From contig CACFAG010000004.1 of NCBI GenBank assembly GCA_902564235.1, forward strand, positions 1 to 64,000: 64,000 nt of DNA, in the 5' to 3' direction. Positions 1 through 9,096 of the stretch are shown here, piece by piece. The position numbers and the translations under genes are program-made. The notes beneath the pieces were generated by a model. The model saw nothing but the letters and a program-made list of their open reading frames with translations, did no database searches and was not told the DNA's origin. Position 1 is the first letter of the stretch. The number at the start of each line of letters is the position of its first letter. This DNA is from an uncultured Prochlorococcus sp. (GTDB lineage Bacteria; Cyanobacteriota; Cyanobacteriia; PCC-6307; Cyanobiaceae).

Positions 1-74
1 ATTAATATCTTGTGGTTAATTAAAAATTATTTGACTATCTTTAATCTATAAGTATTTGATATTAAATTAAGCAA

Positions 75-1220
75 TTGGATAGTAACAAACTAATTTTAAA
101 ACCAGGATTAGAGGGCGTCCCAGTTACTAATTCATCTATCTGTGATATTGACGGCAACAAAGGTAAATTGTTGTACAGAGGTTACTCCATTGAGGAACTA
201 AGCAAAAAAAGCAGTTTTTTAGAAACTGCTTACTTATTAATTTGGGGTGAATTGCCCACAGCTATTCAACTTAGAGATTTTGAACAAGAAGTTCAGATGC
301 ACAGAAGGTTGAGTTTTAGAGTCAGAGATATGATGAAATGTTTCCCTGCGACAGGTCATCCTATGGATGCTCTTCAATCTAGTGCGGCTTCTTTGGGGTT
401 ATTCTATTCACGTAGAGCAATAGATGATCCTAATTACATCTACAACGCAGTGATAAGACTAATAGCAAAAATTCCCACAATGATTGCTGCGTTTCAACTT
501 ATTAGAAAAGGACAAGACCCAATTCAACCTAGAGATGATTTAACTTACTCATCAAATTTTCTTTACATGCTGACTGAAAAAGAACAAGATCCAATAGCTG
601 CAAAAGTTTTTGATAGGTGTTTAATTCTACATGCCGAACATAGTTTAAACGCAAGTACATTTAGCGCTAGAGTTACTGCAAGTACTCTTACAGACCCATA
701 TGCTGTCATCGCCTCTGCAGTGGGAACCCTCGCTGGCCCACTGCATGGAGGAGCAAATGAGGATGTAATTGCAATGTTAGAGGAGATTAAAACTCCGGAA
801 AATGCTGGGTCTTTTTTAGATAATGCAATTAAAAATAAAAGTAAGATAATGGGCTTCGGCCACAGAGAATATAAAGTTAAAGATCCAAGAGCAATAATTC
901 TTCAAAAACTGGCAGAAGAGCTTTTTATTAGATTTGGAGCAGATGAAATGTATGAAGTTGCTAAATCACTTGAGGCAGAGGCAATACCAAGACTTGGACC
1001 TAAGGGTATATTCCCTAACGTGGATTTTTATTCTGGTCTTGTTTATAGAAAACTTGGTATTCCTCGTGACTTATTTACTCCAATTTTTGCCATATCTAGA
1101 GTGGCTGGTTGGTTAGCTCATTGGAGAGAGCAACTTGGAGCAAATAGAATTTTCAGACCATCGCAAATCTATACAGGTTCTGCACCAAGAGATTGGATCA
1201 GCCTAGAAAGTAGAGAATAA
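75..1220 (+). CDS. gltA: Citrate synthase
   Basis: Condenses oxaloacetate and acetyl-CoA to citrate, the entry to the incomplete cyanobacterial TCA route that feeds 2-oxoglutarate to nitrogen assimilation. The 381-residue protein has the short bacterial/archaeal citrate synthase length. Visible family motifs are HAEH (186-189), GPLHGGANE with catalytic His224, GFGHREYKVKDPR with His263, and the FPNVDFYSG segment with the catalytic Asp317. The start used is TTG at 75; there is no in-frame ATG near the conserved N-terminus. It is the first gene of the window, 75 bp upstream of ndhA and on the same strand, but a separate promoter for each is possible. Identification is secure; a 2-methylcitrate synthase role is less likely because no prp genes are nearby. 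Confidence 0.95.
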   Translation: MDSNKLILKPGLEGVPVTNSSICDIDGNKGKLLYRGYSIEELSKKSSFLETAYLLIWGELPTAIQLRDFEQEVQMHRRLSFRVRDMMKCFPATGHPMDALQSSAASLGLFYSRRAIDDPNYIYNAVIRLIAKIPTMIAAFQLIRKGQDPIQPRDDLTYSSNFLYMLTEKEQDPIAAKVFDRCLILHAEHSLNASTFSARVTASTLTDPYAVIASAVGTLAGPLHGGANEDVIAMLEEIKTPENAGSFLDNAIKNKSKIMGFGHREYKVKDPRAIILQKLAEELFIRFGADEMYEVAKSLEAEAIPRLGPKGIFPNVDFYSGLVYRKLGIPRDLFTPIFAISRVAGWLAHWREQLGANRIFRPSQIYTGSAPRDWISLESRE

Positions 1221-1295
1221 TATTTGCAGCTTTTCATAAAAAACACACATATTGTTTGTGAGGAGTTAATGTATTAAGTAAATAACATAAAAATT

Positions 1296-2414
1296 TTGGA
1301 ATACGGTTTAGATCTCGAATATAGCTTTAATGAATTCTTAAAGGGTTTTGGCCTTTCCAGTGAAATAGCTCATATAATTTGGCTCCCTCTACCTATGCTT
1401 TTGGTTTTATTAGCGGCAGTTGTTGGCGTTTTAGTAACAGTTTGGCTTGAAAGAAAAATATCTGCTGCTGCTCAACAAAGAATAGGCCCCGAATATGCAG
1501 GAGCGCTTGGTGTCCTCCAACCAATTGCAGATGGTCTCAAGTTACTTGTCAAAGAGGATATTATTCCTGCTAAAGCGGATGGGATTCTCTTCACTGCAGG
1601 ACCTATCTTAGTTCTTGTCCCAGTGATTCTGTCCTGGTTAATTGTCCCTTTTGGACAAAACCTTTTAATAAGTAACGTTGGTATTGGAATTTTCCTATGG
1701 ATCGCTTTAAGCAGTATCCAGCCAATTGGACTTCTTATGAGCGGATATGCATCAAATAATAAATATTCTTTATTAGGAGGTTTAAGAGCAGCAGCTCAAT
1801 CAATAAGTTATGAAATCCCTCTTGCTTTATCTGTACTAGCTATCGTACTGATGACAAATTCTCTAAGTACTATTGACATTGTAAATCAACAAAGTGGTGC
1901 TGGAATCCTTAGTTGGAATATATGGAGACAACCAGTCGGTTTTATAGTCTTTTGGATCTGTGCTCTTGCAGAATGCGAGAGACTTCCATTTGACTTGCCC
2001 GAAGCGGAAGAAGAATTAGTTGCAGGATATCAAACTGAATATGCAGGAATGAAATTCGCATTGTTCTACCTTGGTAGTTACATTAATCTAATCCTTTCAG
2101 CTTTATTGGTATCGATACTTTATCTAGGAGGATGGGGTTTTCCTATTCCAGTTGAATTAATTGCAAAGTTTCTAAATTTGCCAATAAATTCACCCTTTAT
2201 ACAAGTTTTCACTGCATCAATTGGAATTGTAATGACTGTATTGAAAGCGTATCTTTTAGTTTTCATTGCAATATTATTGCGTTGGACAACTCCTAGAGTA
2301 AGAATAGATCAACTATTAGATCTAGGATGGAAGTTTCTTCTTCCAATTTCTCTTGCTAATCTTTTGATAACTGCAGGATTAAAACTTGCTTTTCCGCAAT
2401 TCTTTGGTGGTTAA
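1296..2414 (+). CDS. ndhA: NDH-1 subunit A (NuoH-type membrane subunit)
   Basis: Membrane subunit of the thylakoid NDH-1 complex, which oxidises ferredoxin and reduces plastoquinone in respiration and cyclic electron flow. The 372-residue sequence has about eight hydrophobic segments and the NuoH/NdhA hallmarks: [19 protein letters not shown] near residues 50-68, and the acidic loop [20 protein letters not shown] near 230-250 that lies at the quinone site. The start is TTG at 1296. It leads an ndhA-ndhI-ndhG-ndhE block, the conserved cyanobacterial and plastid order, so co-transcription is likely. A 7-bp AT-only inverted repeat follows the stop. Confidence 0.97.
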   Translation: MEYGLDLEYSFNEFLKGFGLSSEIAHIIWLPLPMLLVLLAAVVGVLVTVWLERKISAAAQQRIGPEYAGALGVLQPIADGLKLLVKEDIIPAKADGILFTAGPILVLVPVILSWLIVPFGQNLLISNVGIGIFLWIALSSIQPIGLLMSGYASNNKYSLLGGLRAAAQSISYEIPLALSVLAIVLMTNSLSTIDIVNQQSGAGILSWNIWRQPVGFIVFWICALAECERLPFDLPEAEEELVAGYQTEYAGMKFALFYLGSYINLILSALLVSILYLGGWGFPIPVELIAKFLNLPINSPFIQVFTASIGIVMTVLKAYLLVFIAILLRWTTPRVRIDQLLDLGWKFLLPISLANLLITAGLKLAFPQFFGG

Positions 2415-2416
2415 AC

Positions 2417-2434
2417 TTAAGTAAAAATACTTAA
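2417..2434. repeat. AT-rich inverted repeat between ndhA and ndhI
   Basis: TTAAGTA, four A residues, then TACTTAA: a perfect 7-bp stem with a 4-nt loop right after the ndhA stop. It is not followed by a run of T and is too A/T-rich to be a convincing terminator. It could be an intercistronic processing or stabilising hairpin, or chance in AT-rich DNA. Confidence 0.3.
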
Positions 2435-2482
2435 ATTAAAAATTAATCCACTAAAATAAAAAAACTAAGTAAATTCTTCAAA

Positions 2483-3109
2483 ATGAAAAATTTCCTTCAA
2501 CAAATAAATAGTTATATTAAAGAAGCATTTAATGCTGGCAAATATTTATATAATGGCTTATCAGTTACTTTTGATCATCTTCGAAGAAGACCTGTTACTG
2601 TTCAATATCCATATGAAAAATTAATACCTTCTGAAAGATATAGAGGAAGGATACATTATGAATTTGATAAATGTATTGCTTGTGAAGTTTGCGTGAGGGT
2701 ATGTCCTATAAATTTACCAGTCGTTGATTGGGTAATGAATAAAGAAACAAAAAAAAAGGAACTAAGAAATTATTCTATTGATTTTGGAGTTTGTATATTT
2801 TGTGGAAATTGTGTTGAATATTGTCCAACTAATTGTCTTTCTATGACCGAAGAATATGAATTAGCTACTTTTGACAGACACAACCTAAATTTTGATAATG
2901 TCGCACTTGGTAGGTTACCTACAAACGTCACAACAGATCCTTCAGTTAAACCTCTAAGAGAACTTGCCTATCTTCCTAAAGGTGTTATGGACCCTCATGA
3001 AATCCCAGCTTCAGATACTAGAGTTGGTAAATTACCAGAAGAAGTCTATGATTGGATGAGACCAGAATCCAATGAAAATAAAGATAAAGTTTCTAATCCA
3101 AACAATTAA
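2483..3109 (+). CDS. ndhI: NDH-1 subunit I (8Fe ferredoxin-like)
   Basis: Peripheral-arm subunit that carries two [4Fe-4S] clusters and relays electrons towards plastoquinone. Two CxxCxxCxxxCP motifs are visible: Cys64, 67, 70, 74 and Cys104, 107, 110, 114. The length (208 aa) fits NdhI of marine picocyanobacteria, with a C-terminal tail rich in charged residues that is absent from the minimal NuoI fold. It lies 68 bp after ndhA and 13 bp before ndhG, in the canonical A-I-G-E operon. Confidence 0.97.
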   Translation: MKNFLQQINSYIKEAFNAGKYLYNGLSVTFDHLRRRPVTVQYPYEKLIPSERYRGRIHYEFDKCIACEVCVRVCPINLPVVDWVMNKETKKKELRNYSIDFGVCIFCGNCVEYCPTNCLSMTEEYELATFDRHNLNFDNVALGRLPTNVTTDPSVKPLRELAYLPKGVMDPHEIPASDTRVGKLPEEVYDWMRPESNENKDKVSNPNN

Positions 3110-3122
3110 TTTCCATTAATTT

Positions 3123-3722
3123 ATGTCTATTGCAATAACAACTCAAATTATTTGTTTTACAGTTTTATCTTTAGTCATCCTTATCGGAGCACTTGGTGTT
3201 GTATTACTCCAAAGTATTGTTTATTCAGCCTTTCTTCTAGGAGGAGTTTTCATGAGTGTGGCAGGATTATATCTACTTTTAAATGCAAGTTTTGTTGCTG
3301 CAGCACAAGTTTTAGTTTACGTGGGTGCAGTTAATGTATTAATAATCTTTGCAATAATGCTAGTCAATAAAAAAGAAGATTTAAAGCCCATCAATGACAT
3401 TAAATCAAGAAGAATCATATCAACATCAATATGTTTAACCCTGCTAAGCCTTTTAATAAGAGTTGACTTGACTAATATATGGAGCCTATCAAGTCCTCAA
3501 AACTCTATTGGAGAAGAATCAACTATCAGAATTGGTGAACATTTATTTAGTGATTATTTACTCCCATTTGAAGTAGCATCAGTTTTACTTTTAATGGCAA
3601 TGATTGGAGCTATCGTTTTAGCTAGAAGAGATGTGATGAACAAAGATATTTCCACTGGATTACCTGTTGATCAAGAATTAATTGAAAAATCATCAGAACC
3701 ATTACTTACAAATAAAAATTAA
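3123..3722 (+). CDS. ndhG: NDH-1 subunit G (NuoJ-type)
   Basis: Small antiporter-arm/junction membrane subunit of NDH-1, homologous to NuoJ. About five hydrophobic segments are seen, including the conserved region LGGVFMSVAGLYLLLNASFVA and the following AAQVLVYVGAVNVLIIFAIML helix typical of NuoJ/NdhG. Length 199 aa is normal. ATG start 13 bp after ndhI, followed by ndhE 15 bp downstream. Confidence 0.95.
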   Translation: MSIAITTQIICFTVLSLVILIGALGVVLLQSIVYSAFLLGGVFMSVAGLYLLLNASFVAAAQVLVYVGAVNVLIIFAIMLVNKKEDLKPINDIKSRRIISTSICLTLLSLLIRVDLTNIWSLSSPQNSIGEESTIRIGEHLFSDYLLPFEVASVLLLMAMIGAIVLARRDVMNKDISTGLPVDQELIEKSSEPLLTNKN

Positions 3723-3737
3723 CTTTTCACCTTTTTT

Positions 3738-4061
3738 ATGATGAGTTTAGAATCAATTCCTATTCAAGCATTTTTAATAGTATCTTCAGCACTATTCTGT
3801 ATTGGGATTTGGGGATTATTAAATAGCAGAAACGCAGTAAGAGTTCTTATGAGCATTGAGTTAATGCTCAATGCAGTAAATATAAACTTAATGGCGTTTT
3901 CTTCCTATGTTGATAATAATTTAATTCAAGGACAAGTTTTTACAATTTTTGTTATTACTGTTGCTGCCGCAGAAGCAGCAGTTGGATTAGCTATCTTATT
4001 ATCTCTTTATAGGAATAGGGTGACTGTAGATATGGAAAGTTTTAATTTATTAAAATGGTAA
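3738..4061 (+). CDS. ndhE: NDH-1 subunit E (NuoK-type)
   Basis: NuoK-type membrane subunit of NDH-1 with three predicted helices in 107 residues. The conserved buried acidic residues used in proton coupling are visible in MSIELMLNAVNIN (helix 2) and the AAAEAAVGLAILL helix (helix 3). Start ATG at 3738; a second ATG follows at once (MMSLE), so the start could shift by one codon. It ends the ndhA-I-G-E block, and nadK follows after 9 bp, which suggests read-through into nadK. Confidence 0.95.
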   Translation: MMSLESIPIQAFLIVSSALFCIGIWGLLNSRNAVRVLMSIELMLNAVNINLMAFSSYVDNNLIQGQVFTIFVITVAAAEAAVGLAILLSLYRNRVTVDMESFNLLKW

Positions 4062-4070
4062 ACCCACTAA

Positions 4071-4982
4071 ATGAAACTTTCATTAGTGCTTATTATATAT
4101 CGTTCAGATAGTTCTAAAGCTCAAGAGGCTTCGAAATTCTGTGAAGAAGTCCTCAAAGCTAAAAATATAAACTCAAAAAGAATTGAAAGTGATTTTTATA
4201 AAGATGAAATTGAAAAATATTTTTGTAATCTAGAATTACAACCAAATATTGGCATAGTTCTTGGTGGAGATGGAACCTTCCTAAAATGTGCAAATGCTTT
4301 AGCTGACTATGATATTCCTTTATTGAGCATTAATATTGGTGGTAATCTGGGTTTCCTTACACAAGAAAAAGATTTTATATTTGATAAATCTTTTATTGAA
4401 ATCCTTGAAAACGAAGAATATAAAATTGACTTTCGTAATAGATTAAATTGTAATGTTTGTATTAATGGGACAAGTTCTGAGAATAAGATTATAAAAAGCT
4501 ACGATGCCTTAAATGATTTTTATTTTAAATCTGTTGAAGAAGACATTTCTCCCACTAACCAAATACAAATTGAAATTGATAACGAGAAGGTTAATGAATA
4601 CAAAGGTGATGGATTAATCATATCTACATCTACTGGTTCAACCGCCTACTCAATGGCCGCAGGGGGGCCAATAGTACACCCTAGTATTGATGCAATGATA
4701 ATTAACCCTATTTGCCCGATGAGTTTGGCTAGTAGACCAATAGTTATACCTAATACAAGTAAGGTAATCATAAAACCTTTAAATAAAAGTAAAGGGGAAA
4801 TTAAATTATGGAGAGACGGTTCAAAATGTATGACCATTAAGGAAAATTACTATTGTGAGATCAAAAAAGGGAAAACACCCTGCAAAATAATAAAGTTTAA
4901 AAAAAGCACAAGCTACTATAATACCCTAATAAAAAAACTTGATTGGAAAGGTGATTTATCTCAAAAAAATTTCAAAAATTAA
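4071..4982 (+). CDS. nadK: NAD kinase
   Basis: Phosphorylates NAD to NADP, the electron acceptor of photosynthesis. The 303-residue protein shows the family signature GGDGTFL at residues 65-71 (with the catalytic Asp) and the glycine-rich substrate-binding stretch [22 protein letters not shown] around residues 180-200. It begins 9 bp after ndhE and ends flush against the CYTH gene with no gap, so the two are probably translated from the same message as the ndh genes. Cyanobacteria usually encode two NAD kinases; which paralogue this is cannot be told from one window. Confidence 0.92.
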   Translation: MKLSLVLIIYRSDSSKAQEASKFCEEVLKAKNINSKRIESDFYKDEIEKYFCNLELQPNIGIVLGGDGTFLKCANALADYDIPLLSINIGGNLGFLTQEKDFIFDKSFIEILENEEYKIDFRNRLNCNVCINGTSSENKIIKSYDALNDFYFKSVEEDISPTNQIQIEIDNEKVNEYKGDGLIISTSTGSTAYSMAAGGPIVHPSIDAMIINPICPMSLASRPIVIPNTSKVIIKPLNKSKGEIKLWRDGSKCMTIKENYYCEIKKGKTPCKIIKFKKSTSYYNTLIKKLDWKGDLSQKNFKN

Positions 4983-5456
4983 ATGGCCTTTGAGATAGAA
5001 AGAAGATTTCTAATAAAAAATGATAATTGGAAAGAATTCATAAATAAAAAAATTTATATTGAACAAGGATATTTTTCCAAAAGTATAGATGGTTGGATTA
5101 TTAGGGTAAGGCTTATAGGCAAAAACTCTAAAATTACACTTAAAAAACATATCAAAGGCTTTACCAACTTTGAATTTGAATACTCCATTCCACGAAGCGA
5201 TGCTGAAATAATAATGTCAAATCTTCCAAATACAATTAAAAAAGATAGATTCTTTCTGGAAATTGAAAAAAAATCTTGGATTATAGATTGCTTTAAAGAA
5301 AATAATTATCCACTTGAAATTGCAGAAATTGAACTTTCTAATGAAGAGGAAGATTTATTTCTTCCATCTTTCATTTCAAAAGAAATTACTGGGCTGGTCC
5401 ATTACTCCAATTTCAGTCTCGCTAACAATCCTTTTTCTCAGTGGAAAGAAGACTAG
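4983..5456 (+). CDS. CYTH-domain protein (triphosphate tunnel enzyme)
   Basis: A small (157 aa) CYTH / triphosphate-tunnel-metalloenzyme protein. The N-terminal ExExR signature appears as FEIERRFL at residues 3-10, followed by alternating basic residues (RVRL, ITLKKH) and a later EFEYSIP and EIAEIEL, as expected for the tunnel walls that bind triphosphate and metal. Bacterial members often hydrolyse inorganic triphosphate; the substrate here cannot be read from sequence. It begins at the base after the nadK stop, suggesting translational coupling. The family assignment is good and the reaction is inferred. Confidence 0.8.
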   Translation: MAFEIERRFLIKNDNWKEFINKKIYIEQGYFSKSIDGWIIRVRLIGKNSKITLKKHIKGFTNFEFEYSIPRSDAEIIMSNLPNTIKKDRFFLEIEKKSWIIDCFKENNYPLEIAEIELSNEEEDLFLPSFISKEITGLVHYSNFSLANNPFSQWKED

Positions 5457-5546
5457 TTAACAACTTTCAAAAGTACCTAGTCAAAGGAACCATTCATCCT
5501 TTATATTTTTTTTATATTTAAGCCAAGTATTTTTTAATTTCTTCAG

Positions 5547-5735
5547 ATGTATGGTCTTTACGACAAAGAAGGTATTTTGAGATTTGTTGATTCAGACAAG
5601 GATGCATGTATTGCATATGCTGAACTCTTTGAATTAGGATCTACAAACTATTGTCTAATGGATTTGGCCAATGATACAAAAAAAGTAAAGGGTAATACTA
5701 ATCTTGATCAGAGTCTGGGAGTGAACAACAATTAA
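5547..5735 (+). CDS. Small conserved-looking hypothetical protein
   Basis: A 62-residue protein beginning MYGLYDKEGILRFV. It has no membrane segment and no motif I can name; the short beta-like start (YGLYD, ILRFVDSD) resembles small proteins seen in marine picocyanobacteria. ATG start. Its last 38 bases overlap the 3' end of the reverse-strand LuxR-type regulator, so the two genes converge and share DNA. Compact hydrophilic composition and normal codon use argue that it is real; function unknown. Confidence 0.6.
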   Translation: MYGLYDKEGILRFVDSDKDACIAYAELFELGSTNYCLMDLANDTKKVKGNTNLDQSLGVNNN

Positions 5736-5976
5736 ATCCATCTCTACATATTTTTCCATTATCCATTGCCCAATTAAGAAGTGCGACTCTATTTTTAGAA
5801 CCTGTTTTAGTAAACATGTTACTTACGTGATTATCAACAGTTCTTTTACTAATAGTAAGTTTTACCGCAATTTCTTGATTTGTAAGTCCATCAGCCACTA
5901 AATCAATGATTTCCATCTCTCTTGATGAGAGACCCATCATATCAATGTTGTTTACTTCTTCTTCAACCATTTGCAT
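5698..5976 (-). CDS. pedR: PedR-like LuxR-type transcription regulator
   Basis: A 92-residue protein that is almost only a LuxR/GerE helix-turn-helix (residues about 14-72: LSSREMEIIDLVADG, LTNQEIAVKL, SKRTVDNHVSNMF) with no receiver domain. The C-terminal tail holds three cysteines (77, 83, 84) in CRDGFNCC. This matches the cyanobacterial PedR type, a small LuxR factor whose activity follows photosynthetic electron flow through thioredoxin and a cysteine. The symbol is by resemblance. It is divergent from metF, with 77 bp between starts. Confidence 0.75.
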   Translation of the reverse strand: MQMVEEEVNNIDMMGLSSREMEIIDLVADGLTNQEIAVKLTISKRTVDNHVSNMFTKTGSKNRVALLNWAMDNGKICRDGFNCCSLPDSDQD

Positions 5977-6021
5977 TTAAACAGTTCCTTTTTTATATTA
6001 GTTAAGTTTAGCAATCAAACT

Positions 6022-6047
6022 ACACTTGTTTACCAAGTAGGAAACAA
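6022..6047. promoter_or_regulatory. Hairpin in the pedR-metF divergent region
   Basis: TTGTTT(A)CC, a five-base loop, then GGAAACAA: an imperfect 8-bp stem with one bulged base just upstream of the metF TTG. It sits between two divergent genes and could be a 5'-UTR structure of metF or an operator. No terminator T-run follows. The GGAAACA string also occurs in the conserved loop of Yfr2-type RNAs, but here it is in a stem, so I do not call it a Yfr RNA. Confidence 0.25.
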
Positions 6048-6053
6048 AAGCAA

Positions 6054-6944
6054 TTGAAATCAAAACTTCAGCAAACTTTAGAAAAAAAATCTAAAGTAAT
6101 AACGGCAGAATTAATGCCTCCTAGAGGGGGAAGCCCCATAAGATCTATTAAGATAGCACAACTTTTGAAAGATAAGGTACACGCTGTTAACATTACTGAT
6201 GGAAGCAGAGCAGTAATGAGAATGTGCAGCTTAGCAATGTCCAAACTATTACTAGAAAATGGAATAGAACCAGTAATGCAAATATCTTGCAGAGATCGTA
6301 ATAAAATCGCTTTACAATCAGACATTCTTGGGGCAAATGCTTTAGGAATTCAAAACATATTGTGTATTACCGGTGATTCAGTAAAAGCTGGTGATCAACA
6401 AGACGCAAAAGCAGTGCATGAGTTTGAGTCAGTTAGGTTATTACAACAAATTCAAAACTTCAATCAAGGAATTGATCCTATTTCAGGAGAACTTGCTGAT
6501 AAAAAAACATTTATTTTTGCAGGAGCTGCAGCAGATCCAAATTGCAGAAATAAAAGAAGTCTAAAAAATAGAATGAAAAAGAAACATGAAGCTGGAGCTC
6601 GCTTCATACAAACTCAAATAGTTATGGAGAAAGAAAATTTGATAGATTTTTGTGAGACAATTAGCACCCCACTCAAAATCCCTGTTATTGCAGGAGTATT
6701 CCTTTTAAAATCATACAAAAATGCACTCTTTATAAACAAATATGTCCCTGGAGCAAATATTCCTGAAAATATCTTAAATCGTCTTAAAGATGCTAAAGAC
6801 CCATTACAAGAAGGAGTACAAATTGCAGCTGAACAAGCTAAAGAGTTTATAAATATCGCAGATGGTATTCATCTTATGGCAGTTAAGGCAGAACATATGA
6901 TCCCTGAGATTCTTGAAAAAGCGGAAATTAATCTGGAATATTAA
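6054..6944 (+). CDS. metF: Methylenetetrahydrofolate reductase
   Basis: FAD enzyme of the TIM-barrel MTHFR family that reduces 5,10-methylene-THF to 5-methyl-THF for methionine synthesis. At 296 aa it is of bacterial MetF length. Visible features are TAELMPPRGG near residue 18 (family Glu of the active site region), the NITDGSRA segment, ILCITGDSVKAGDQ near 105, and FIQTQIVME near 185. The start is TTG at 6054. The last 17 bases overlap the 3' end of the reverse-strand nucleotidyltransferase gene, a convergent overlap. Confidence 0.92.
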   Translation: MKSKLQQTLEKKSKVITAELMPPRGGSPIRSIKIAQLLKDKVHAVNITDGSRAVMRMCSLAMSKLLLENGIEPVMQISCRDRNKIALQSDILGANALGIQNILCITGDSVKAGDQQDAKAVHEFESVRLLQQIQNFNQGIDPISGELADKKTFIFAGAAADPNCRNKRSLKNRMKKKHEAGARFIQTQIVMEKENLIDFCETISTPLKIPVIAGVFLLKSYKNALFINKYVPGANIPENILNRLKDAKDPLQEGVQIAAEQAKEFINIADGIHLMAVKAEHMIPEILEKAEINLEY

Positions 6945-8103
6945 TCAGATCAAGATTCAGTTCTGCCATTGCCTTCTGTTGTGGAGAAGGTTCAAAATTA
7001 TCAGATCTTCTAGAATCTGTTATCAACCAATCTAAAGAGGCATCCTTCAAATCAAAGTGATCTCCATTTTTATCCACGCAATAACGTCCAAATACTAATT
7101 TATCGACGAGTTGAACACCATTACCAATGCTGGAATAATCAAAAATAATTGAATTATCAATTGTTGCACCTTCGCAAATAAAACAACTTGGGCCAATCAT
7201 TGCAGGTCCAATTATTGTTGCTCCATCCTCTATTCTTGTCATTCCACCTATGTATACTGGCCCAGTAATATCAACTTTATCCCAATTAGCAGCAACATTT
7301 AATCCCGTAAAAACACCTGGTTTAATTTCTTTGCCAGGAATCTCAACTTGTCTTACCTTACCTAGCAATACACTTCGAATAGCACTCCAATAATCAGGAA
7401 CTTTTCCAATATCTACCCATTCGAAATCCATCGGAAGTGCAAAAAATGGCAAATCCATTTTAACAAGTTTTGGAAAGAGGTCAGCACCTATATCAAATTT
7501 TTCACCTGATGGTATGTAATTAAAAATTTCAGGTTCAAAAAGATAAATACCTGTATTTATAGAGTCACCTAAAGCTTCACCTACAGGTGGCTTTTCTTGA
7601 AAGGTCTTAATTCGCCCATTACTATCTGAAACTACCACGCCATAACTAGATACTTGATCTCTAGTTATTTTTTTAGTTATTAAACTCGCAATTGCGCCCT
7701 TTTCTTTATGCTTCTTAACTGCTTCAGTTAAATCTAAGTCAACCAAAGCATCTCCACACAGTACAACAAAAGTTTCATCAAAAAAATTTTGAAAATCTTG
7801 AATTTTTTTTAATCCTCCTGCTGAACCTAAAGCGTCTCCAATTAATTCTCCATCTTCAATTTTACCTTCGAAACTATACGCTATCTCAACACCAAATCTT
7901 TGACCATCTCTAAAGTAATTTTCAATTTCCTCGGCAAGGTGGGAGACATTAACCATTATTTCTTTAAAACCATGCTCTTTTAAAAGTTCCAAAAGAAATT
8001 CCATTACCGGTTTTTGTAATATCGGTATCATTGGTTTTGGAATAATATGCGTTATGGGCTGAACACGTGTACCTTTTCCTGCCGCGAGTATCATTGCCTT
8101 CAT
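6928..8103 (-). CDS. NDP-sugar pyrophosphorylase with left-handed beta-helix tail
   Basis: Sugar-1-phosphate nucleotidyltransferase: it joins a sugar phosphate to an NTP to make an activated sugar. The N-terminal Rossmann domain starts MKAMILAAGKGTRVQPIT with the GxGTRxxP signature and the PKPMIPI motif; CGDALVDLDL near residue 115 is the metal-binding aspartate region. From about residue 255 the sequence turns into hexapeptide-like repeats (AANWDKVDITGPVYIGG, IEDGATIIGPAMIGPSC), a left-handed beta-helix as in mannose-1-phosphate guanylyltransferase or glucose-1-phosphate enzymes. The sugar and nucleotide cannot be decided. It converges on and overlaps metF by 17 bp; scpA is upstream on the same strand. 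Confidence 0.85.
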   Translation of the reverse strand: MKAMILAAGKGTRVQPITHIIPKPMIPILQKPVMEFLLELLKEHGFKEIMVNVSHLAEEIENYFRDGQRFGVEIAYSFEGKIEDGELIGDALGSAGGLKKIQDFQNFFDETFVVLCGDALVDLDLTEAVKKHKEKGAIASLITKKITRDQVSSYGVVVSDSNGRIKTFQEKPPVGEALGDSINTGIYLFEPEIFNYIPSGEKFDIGADLFPKLVKMDLPFFALPMDFEWVDIGKVPDYWSAIRSVLLGKVRQVEIPGKEIKPGVFTGLNVAANWDKVDITGPVYIGGMTRIEDGATIIGPAMIGPSCFICEGATIDNSIIFDYSSIGNGVQLVDKLVFGRYCVDKNGDHFDLKDASLDWLITDSRRSDNFEPSPQQKAMAELNLDLINIPD

Positions 8104-8151
8104 AAATTCAAAATCTATTTTTAAAGATTATACGTTATAAATACTAAGCTG

Positions 8152-8973
8152 CTAAGCAGCAGATGAAGAATTATTTGTTAAATCAAGATTTTCTATAGGT
8201 AATTGAGCTAATCCTCCGTCAGGAATTATTCTTTTAATTTGAATTGGTCCATACAGTGAGTCAATTTGTTTAATTTCAATTTTGTTTTCGGATGATAAAA
8301 ATAACAAAGCCCAAAAGACTCCCAGACGATCTTTATCCAAATCATTTTTTACAACTGTTTGCCATTTTTTGACTAAATATTCAAAATCTGTCCATTGTAA
8401 TGCTTTTTCCCAACCATCAATAAATTTCCCTAGTGCTTTAGTAGTTTCTGGAAGTTTCTCGCGATGTGCTAAAGATTTCACTTGAGAAATTAAAGCTTTA
8501 TTAGTGTATTTTTTACTTCTTTTTCTCTTCATGAGCAAAAGATCTTGAGTTTCTATGACTTCAGCTATGGACTCTAACTGACTTACAAGTTCTCCAAGAG
8601 TTGTTGAACGTTTAAGAATTGGTTGTGGAATTGATCTTCTTCTTAGATATTTCTCAGGATATTTTGGAATATCAAATTCTTGATCAATCCAATTATGATT
8701 ATCTAAGTCAAAGTTATCTTCAAAATCTGAAGAATTTTCTTTGAAAACATCAGATTCCAAAACTTGAGCCTTTAAATTAACGAGTACCGAAGCGGCAAAA
8801 AATGCCTCGCTCGTCTCAGCTAAATCTTTTTGATATGAGTTGTCACTATCTAATGTTTTTTTGAAAGATTTTGAGTATTGCTCTAAAAAGCTATCAATTA
8901 CACTTATTACATCAATATCCCATGGATCAAGATCACCTTTCCCAGCTGCGTCTTGAAGAAACTTAATCAACAA
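8152..8973 (-). CDS. scpA: ScpA-like kleisin (chromosome segregation/condensation)
   Basis: Kleisin subunit that bridges SMC heads in bacterial condensin. The N-terminal FLQDAAGKGDLDPWDIDVISVID segment and the C-terminal winged-helix-like part (LFLSSENKIEIKQID) are typical of ScpA. The listed TTG start lies inside the conserved helix: upstream codons in frame to about 9039 read through a plausible continuation (KQQLGPRLLIKFLQD) without a stop, yet contain no ATG, GTG or TTG. The true start may therefore be a rarer codon such as ATT or ATA about 15-25 codons upstream. Identification is good; the 5' boundary is uncertain. Confidence 0.8.
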   Translation of the reverse strand: MLIKFLQDAAGKGDLDPWDIDVISVIDSFLEQYSKSFKKTLDSDNSYQKDLAETSEAFFAASVLVNLKAQVLESDVFKENSSDFEDNFDLDNHNWIDQEFDIPKYPEKYLRRRSIPQPILKRSTTLGELVSQLESIAEVIETQDLLLMKRKRSKKYTNKALISQVKSLAHREKLPETTKALGKFIDGWEKALQWTDFEYLVKKWQTVVKNDLDKDRLGVFWALLFLSSENKIEIKQIDSLYGPIQIKRIIPDGGLAQLPIENLDLTNNSSSAA

Positions 8974-9096
8974 TCTAGGTCCTAATTGTTGCTTATCAAT
9001 AGGTTTGAAATAAGATATTTTGAAAAAGCTAGAATCTACTCATAACATATCTTTTTATTTATTTAATGCCAAACAATATTGCATTAATTTAAGAAA

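Noticed and set aside
6022..6047. Yfr2-type small RNA from the GGAAACA string
   Set aside because: The string lies in the stem rather than in a loop, and the flanking second hairpin with a terminator is absent.
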